Positions 6,088 to 10,113 of a stretch of 10,113 nucleotides of DNA are shown here, piece by piece (position 1 is the stretch's first letter; each line of letters opens with the position of its first letter). A program made the position numbers and the translations under genes. Below the pieces are notes generated by a model. The model did not search any database, was not told the DNA's origin, and worked only from the letters and a program-made list of their open reading frames with translations. The DNA comes from Phycisphaerales bacterium. Lineage in GTDB: Bacteria; Pseudomonadota; Gammaproteobacteria; Competibacterales; Competibacteraceae. Where the stretch lies: contig JACSSB010000151.1 of NCBI GenBank assembly GCA_014879435.1, forward strand, positions 1 to 10,113, given 5' to 3'.

Positions 6088-6386
6088 AATACCGGTTCTT
6101 ATGCTTGTTAGTATCGGCCTTGGCCTGTGGCGCCTGCGCCTCCATGAGCGACACGACCGATCCAAGATTTCAGCGCTGGCTTTCCCAAGCGGAGGCATCC
6201 TGCACCTCACGCTACGGAGCACTGTCCTTCGACATATCGGGGCAGCGCGCGGAATTTGAAAAACTGAGCTATCAAACCTACTATCATGACCTGCCGCAGG
6301 AAGTCTACGCCGACCGCCTCAGAATTCTTTATCCTAATAACCGGCTGACGGTTGATTGCCTAGCCAATTCTTTTCCTCAACGGTAA
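6084..6386 (+). CDS. Small exported protein, possible lipoprotein
   Basis: Starting at ATG 6084, which overlaps the previous stop (ATGA), this encodes 100 residues. An upstream in-frame TTG at 6054 would put ten polar residues before the signal peptide and is less likely. The N-terminus MKYRFLCLLVSALACGAC is a short signal sequence. C15 or C18 could be lipidated, but neither has a classical lipobox, and ordinary cleavage after ACA (residue 19) is equally possible. The mature part is soluble, with two cysteines (in EASCTSRYG and TVDCLANS) likely to pair. The family is not recognised. Coupling to the preceding secreted protein suggests the two act together in the envelope. Confidence 0.7.
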   Translation: MKYRFLCLLVSALACGACASMSDTTDPRFQRWLSQAEASCTSRYGALSFDISGQRAEFEKLSYQTYYHDLPQEVYADRLRILYPNNRLTVDCLANSFPQR

Positions 6387-6471
6387 ATCGCTGAGCAATC
6401 CGGTGTATGCGGTGCAGTGCTAATGACCCCTCACCCCGAAAATCATCCCGATTCATAACTCTGGGAGATCT

Positions 6472-7011
6472 ATGATGAGTAACATATTTGTGGCTGTGGC
6501 TTATGACAATATGTTCAAAGCACAGGAAGTGCGGCTGCGTCTCTTGCAGATGCAAAAGGAATATTTGATCGACTTGGAAGATGCCGTCGTCGCCGTTCGC
6601 GATGAAAAAGGCAAGGTCAAACTGCATCAGATTAACGACCTGACGGCGGCTGGGGCTATATCGGGTAGCTTCTGGGGCCTACTGATCGGCTTGCTCTTCA
6701 TGAACCCGTTACTGGGCCTAGCCGCTGGTGCAGCCGGTGGCGCACTGAGCGGCGCACTGAGCGATATCGGCATCAACGATGATTTCATGAAAAAGCTGGC
6801 TTCCGAATTGAAGCCGGGAACCTCGGTACTGTTCGTGCTGATCAAGCACCTCACTCCAGATAAGGTGCTGGCCGAGCTGGAAGGTACCGGTGGTCGGCTA
6901 CTGAAGACTTCGCTGTCCCACGAGGATGAAACCAAACTGCAAGCAGTGCTGGATACGGCCCAGAAATCATCCACTACTGACGCCGCTCCCAATCTGGCCA
7001 AACCCGCTTAA
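6472..7011 (+). CDS. DUF1269 domain protein with glycine zipper
   Basis: This 179-residue protein starts at 6472 or, with better spacing from GGGAG at 6463-6467, at the adjacent ATG 6475. The start (SNIFVAVAYDN) and the LIDLEDAVVAVRDEKGKVK block are typical of DUF1269 proteins. A hydrophobic Gly/Ala-rich stretch (about 66-101) contains GAAGGALSGAL, a glycine-zipper pattern that can pack in membranes. The C-terminal half has the usual GTSVLFVLIKH segment and a charged, low-complexity tail. The biochemical role of the family is not established; membrane or envelope stress association is a guess. A strong terminator follows at 7032, so this ends its transcription unit. The preceding 85 bases hold nothing I recognise apart from the ribosome binding site. 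Confidence 0.9.
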   Translation: MMSNIFVAVAYDNMFKAQEVRLRLLQMQKEYLIDLEDAVVAVRDEKGKVKLHQINDLTAAGAISGSFWGLLIGLLFMNPLLGLAAGAAGGALSGALSDIGINDDFMKKLASELKPGTSVLFVLIKHLTPDKVLAELEGTGGRLLKTSLSHEDETKLQAVLDTAQKSSTTDAAPNLAKPA

Positions 7012-7031
7012 ATCATAAAATATCACTCACG

Positions 7032-7083
7032 GCGTGAACCAAGACCGGTGATCACCGGCACATTTGGTTCACGCACGTTTTTT
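7032..7083 (+). terminator. Rho-independent terminator built from nested palindromes
   Basis: GCGTGAACCAA (7032-7042) and TTGGTTCACGC (7064-7074) are perfect 11-base arms. The loop between them holds a second perfect 14-base palindrome, CCGGTGATCACCGG (7045-7058). The outer stem is followed by ACG and six T (7078-7083). This ends the DUF1269 transcript 20 bases past its stop. Confidence 0.85.
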
Positions 7084-7122
7084 CTGCTAGGACCGGCATT
7101 TGCTCGTCATTTGGAGAATGGC

Positions 7123-7881
7123 ATGTCCATTACCGTCAACGGCGTCGAAATCACTGATAACGCCATTCAGGCCGAAATGCAGCACCATCCCGCTCCGTCG
7201 CGTGAGGCCGCCCAATACTCAGCCACGCTGGCACTGATCGCCAAGGAGTTGTTGCTACAAGAAGCGGCCCGGCTGGAAGTCGCCGGAGACGACGAAGAGC
7301 TGCGCATCGCGGCACTGATCGAGCGCGAGCTCAGCATTCCCGAACTGGACGAGACCCATTGCCAGCGCTTCTTTCAGGCGAACCGCCAACGTTTTCGTGC
7401 TGGCGACCTGTTTGAGGCTTCGCACATCCTGTGTGCCGCGCCCCCTGGCGATATCAAGGCGCGCTCCGAGGCCCGCACCCGTGCTGAAAACGCTCTGGCA
7501 AAACTGGCGAGCGATGGCGGGAATTTTGCCGAACTGGCGGCACTCGTGTCGGATTGCCCATCCAAACAGGACGGCGGCAACCTCGGGCAGATTGGCCTGG
7601 GACAGACAGTACCTGAGTTTGAACAGGCCATGCTGCATATGGAGGAAGGCGAGATTTCAAGCCGACCGGTGGAAAGCCCCTTTGGCTTTCACCTGATCCA
7701 CTTGCGCCATAAAACCGTTGGCCAGCCACTGGAATACGATGCGGTACGAGACCGCATTGCTAGCTATTTACGCGAGAACACACAGCGACAAGCCATCAGC
7801 CAATATCTGTCACGATTGATGGGTCGTGCCGAGATCGTCGGCATCGATCTGCTTGGAGCGGATTCGCCATTGACGCGGTAG
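7123..7881 (+). CDS. Parvulin-type (PpiC/NifM-like) peptidyl-prolyl isomerase
   Basis: This 252-residue protein starts at ATG 7123, with GGAG 6 bases upstream. An in-frame GTG at 7048 lies inside the terminator palindrome and can be rejected. There is no signal peptide, so it acts in the cytoplasm, unlike SurA or PrsA. The N-terminal part (1-95) is helical and NifM/SurA-like. The parvulin domain is at about 96-197, with FEASHILCA, DCPSKQDGGNLGQIGLG, VPEFEQAM and ESPFGFHLIHL in the usual order; H101 and H190 are active-site histidines of the fold. A basic helical tail follows. Proteins of this type are found beside narGHJI, where they are thought to help nitrate reductase maturation. The FNR regulator and moeA downstream fit that setting, but no nar gene is visible here. 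Confidence 0.9.
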   Translation: MSITVNGVEITDNAIQAEMQHHPAPSREAAQYSATLALIAKELLLQEAARLEVAGDDEELRIAALIERELSIPELDETHCQRFFQANRQRFRAGDLFEASHILCAAPPGDIKARSEARTRAENALAKLASDGGNFAELAALVSDCPSKQDGGNLGQIGLGQTVPEFEQAMLHMEEGEISSRPVESPFGFHLIHLRHKTVGQPLEYDAVRDRIASYLRENTQRQAISQYLSRLMGRAEIVGIDLLGADSPLTR

Positions 7882-8061
7882 CGATATAGGCACCAAGGAC
7901 CACCGCTGGATGGGTATTCACTGTCTTACTGAAGCCTATCCGCGTGGTAGTGATGCCAAACGCCTGCCATGACCATGTCGACTCATGAGCCGTTTCAGAT
8001 AGGTGGCCGACTGACGCCAAACCTTTTTCATGGGATCTGTGGGGATCGCACGGATAAATCT

Positions 8062-8775
8062 ATGCAACCCATTTCATTGCATGCGATCTGGCTGGGCGAA
8101 ACGAAATGCCATCACTGTGCGATGCGTCATTCGGTGCTGTTCGCTGGCCTGGAGGAGGCGGATTTCGGCCACATCCATCAGCCGATCAAAGACATCGCCC
8201 TCGGTCCACAAGAGGCGCTGTATCGCATGCAAGAACGGGGTAATCACCTGTTCACTCTACGTGGCGGGGTGATAAAGCTGGTGCAATATTTGCCAGACGG
8301 TAGTCAACGCATCGTCCGCTTACTGAAGGACAGCGATGCCCTTGGCCTGGAAGCACTGGTTGAGCAACCTTACCAGCACGATGCCATTGCCCTCACCGAC
8401 TGCGAAATCTGTGCGATTCCTATTGCCGTGATCAAGTCGCTCAGTCAGCATCGACCACGACTGTACCAGGAACTGATGGTGCGCTGGCAACAGGCACTGG
8501 CCGAAGCGGATATCTGGTTGACCCAGTTCACCACCGGTACCGCCCGCCAGCGGGTGGCACGACTGCTATTACGCTTATCTTGTTGCGCCGAAGGAAATCA
8601 CCCGTTACCGCTATTTGGACGCGAGGATATGGGCGCGATGGTGGGTTTGACCACAGAAACCGTCAGTCGCGCCATTGCCGAGCTACGCCGACAGGGAGTA
8701 CTGCGTGATCGTGGCTCCAACATTCAGGAATGTGATCGTGAAGCCCTACGTCGCATTGCCGACAGCGAGGAGTAA
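8062..8775 (+). CDS. Crp/FNR family transcriptional regulator
   Basis: From ATG 8062 this encodes 237 residues, the usual FNR length. An ATG at 7969 would add 31 residues unlike the family and has no ribosome binding site. A weak GGAT lies 6 bases before 8062. The cyclic-nucleotide-binding-like beta barrel is at about 25-125, the dimer helix at about 130-160 and the winged helix at about 165-232. The recognition helix has ETVSR (199-203); E199, S202 and R203 match the FNR residues that read TTGAT half-sites. The N-terminus has C16-X2-C19, but the third cysteine expected six residues later is V25; C114 and C117 lie where FNR has its fourth ligand. An iron-sulfur cluster is therefore possible but not standard. 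It likely controls anaerobic or nitrogen-oxide respiration. I found no full TTGAT-N4-ATCAA site in the intergenic regions. The 180 bases before it show no clear promoter. Confidence 0.92.
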   Translation: MQPISLHAIWLGETKCHHCAMRHSVLFAGLEEADFGHIHQPIKDIALGPQEALYRMQERGNHLFTLRGGVIKLVQYLPDGSQRIVRLLKDSDALGLEALVEQPYQHDAIALTDCEICAIPIAVIKSLSQHRPRLYQELMVRWQQALAEADIWLTQFTTGTARQRVARLLLRLSCCAEGNHPLPLFGREDMGAMVGLTTETVSRAIAELRRQGVLRDRGSNIQECDREALRRIADSEE

Positions 8776-8857
8776 GGGGATCATCTCGACGCTCGGACAA
8801 AGCACGAACAGGACGAATGCGATCACCACTAGAATAACAATATGAGGGACTTGCTTC

Positions 8858-10113
8858 ATGCACTCCACTAATACCTGTGACGACTCCGACCGCCTGTTGA
8901 CGCTGGGCGAAGCGCTTGCCGCTGCTTTGAATACCGTCCATCCAATGCAAGCCACCGAGCGCGTCTCGCTGCTGGAAGCCTACGGTCGGGTACTGGCCGC
9001 TGATCTGTCGGCCCGGCTTGAGGTACCTCCCCACGATAATTCGGCGATGGATGGTTTTGCGCTGTATCGCGCTGATCTGCAAGCCGATGGACCGACTCGC
9101 TTGCCGGTGGTCGGTCAAGCATTGGCAGGCCATCCCTATGCGGAGGTTGTCCCGCGCGGTACGGCGGTGCGCATCACTACCGGCGCCGTAATTCCAGAAG
9201 GACCGGATGCGGTGATCATGCAAGAACACTGCATGATTGCAGCGGACGAAAGCGAGATCCGCATTCAACCGGAGATCGCCGCCCGGCTCAAATTGGGAGA
9301 AAACATCCGCCGACGTGGCGAGGATGTGCGAGTGGGCACGGTACTGCTAGCAAGCGGTCTGCGGCTGCGTCCACAAGACGTGGCACTGGCGGCGGGACAA
9401 GGCATCGCTGAACTCACGGTGCGTCGCCGCCCCCGAATCGCCGTCGCTTCCACCGGCGACGAACTGCACGAACCGGGCGCGACCCTGCCACCGGGCGCGA
9501 TTCATGAATCGAACCGCTATCTACTGATTGGCCTGCTGCGCCGACTAGGTTGCGCGGTGACTGATCTAGGGATTCTGCGCGATCAGTGGGATGTAGTGCT
9601 GCCTGCGCTACGAGAGGCGGCGGCGACCCACGATGTGCTGCTGACCTCGGGCGGAGTATCGGTAGGTACCGCCGATCTGATCAAGGACGCCATCGCTGAG
9701 CTGGGCACCGTCGAGCTGTGGCGACTGGCGGTCAAACCGGGTAAACCGGTGACCTTTGGCCGGATTCAAAACTGCTTGGTACTGGGGCTGCCGGGCAATC
9801 CAGTTTCGGTCATGGTGTCCTTCCTGCAATTTGCTCGGCCGTTATTGCTGAAGCGGATGGGTGCGCAACCGAGCGAAGCACTGCGGATACGGGTCAAGGC
9901 CGACTTTCAGTTTCGCCGCAAACCGGGCCGACGCGAATGGCTGCGCGCCCGATTACGGCCTGACGCTGGCGGAAGTTTTGTGGCGAGTATCTACCCCAGC
10001 AATAGTTCCGGGGTGCTGTCATCGCTGAGTTGGGCCGATGGACTGATCGAACTGGCAGAGGATTGCGCTGGGGTCATGCCCGGCGATGTAGTGGATTATC
10101 TGCCGTTCAGCGG
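8858..10113 (+). CDS. moeA: Molybdopterin molybdenumtransferase MoeA, 3' end outside window
   Basis: The frame from ATG 8858 is open to the window edge (418 codons), and GAGGG lies 9 bases upstream of the start. MoeA inserts molybdate into adenylylated molybdopterin, giving active molybdenum cofactor in the cytoplasm. All family blocks are present: VPPHDNSAMDGFAL (about 56-69), TTGAVIPEGPDAVIMQE (about 107-123), RRGEDV (about 151-156), STGDEL (198-203), TSGGVSVGTAD (263-273), KPGKPVTFG (about 291-299) and LPGNPVSVMV (311-320). The C-terminal domain IV reaches GDVVDYLPF, close to the usual end (E. coli MoeA has 411 residues), so only a few codons are missing. It follows the FNR-type gene by 82 bases on the same strand. 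This suggests linked expression with a molybdoenzyme such as nitrate reductase. Confidence 0.96.
   Translation, partial: MHSTNTCDDSDRLLTLGEALAAALNTVHPMQATERVSLLEAYGRVLAADLSARLEVPPHDNSAMDGFALYRADLQADGPTRLPVVGQALAGHPYAEVVPRGTAVRITTGAVIPEGPDAVIMQEHCMIAADESEIRIQPEIAARLKLGENIRRRGEDVRVGTVLLASGLRLRPQDVALAAGQGIAELTVRRRPRIAVASTGDELHEPGATLPPGAIHESNRYLLIGLLRRLGCAVTDLGILRDQWDVVLPALREAAATHDVLLTSGGVSVGTADLIKDAIAELGTVELWRLAVKPGKPVTFGRIQNCLVLGLPGNPVSVMVSFLQFARPLLLKRMGAQPSEALRIRVKADFQFRRKPGRREWLRARLRPDAGGSFVASIYPSNSSGVLSSLSWADGLIELAEDCAGVMPGDVVDYLPFS

Noticed and set aside
7048..7122. GTG at 7048 as start of the prolyl isomerase
   Set aside because: It lies within the terminator palindrome, has no ribosome binding site, and adds 25 residues not typical of the family. 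ATG 7123 has a good GGAG.
7882..8061. Search for an FNR box (TTGAT-N4-ATCAA) before the regulator gene and in the other intergenic gaps
   Set aside because: No full site was found; only isolated half-sites occur, mostly inside genes.
8746..8859. Minus-strand frame that could encode a 37-residue hydrophobic peptide starting at 8859, with a GGAG-like site upstream
   Set aside because: It overlaps the 3' end of the FNR-type gene and the moeA start on the other strand. One hydrophobic stretch in so short a frame is easily chance, and its start shares bases with the moeA start.
8663..9268. A 201-residue minus-strand open frame
   Set aside because: It is antisense to the end of the regulator gene and to the N-terminal half of moeA; the sequence looks like random antisense.

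Overview
The window reads as one stretch of chromosome from a gammaproteobacterium with moderately high GC. Gene content suggests this: a type II citrate synthase, a DedA protein, a DUF1269 protein, an FNR-type regulator and MoeA. A facultatively respiring or denitrifying lineage related to Competibacter is possible, but that is inference from gene style and was not tested. I see no tRNA, rRNA, insertion sequence, phage gene or CRISPR array.

Layout. Positions 1-69 may hold the last codons of a plus-strand gene. gltA (168-1454) and a DedA-family membrane protein (1636-2289) are on the minus strand, followed by a small minus-strand gene of unknown function (2403-2666). At about 2.7 kb transcription turns to the plus strand. 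A three-gene set follows: a secreted protein with a weak IalB-like look (2805-3359), a membrane c-type haem sensor of the Tll0287-like/DUF3365 kind with a HAMP domain (3376-4248), and a soluble Hanks-type Ser/Thr kinase with a duplicated C-terminal module (4268-5677). Two small exported cysteine-containing proteins overlap by ATGA (5806-6087 and 6084-6386). Next come a DUF1269 glycine-zipper protein (6472-7011) and a strong nested-palindrome terminator. The right end has a cytoplasmic parvulin-type prolyl isomerase (7123-7881), a Crp/FNR regulator (8062-8775) and moeA, which runs off the end (8858-10113).

How the genes may work together. The most interesting unit is 2805-5677. The sensor has a periplasmic CXXCH domain and a HAMP linker but no output domain. 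The next gene is a kinase with no membrane segment and no sensor of its own. The simplest reading is a split redox, haem or gas sensing system in which the HAMP protein signals to the kinase. The prolyl isomerase, FNR regulator and moeA on the right resemble the accessory genes that accompany respiratory nitrate reductase (nar) operons in other proteobacteria. No narGHJI gene is in the window.

Limits: everything here comes from reading the sequence and the translated frames. Family names rest on recognised motifs, not on searches.
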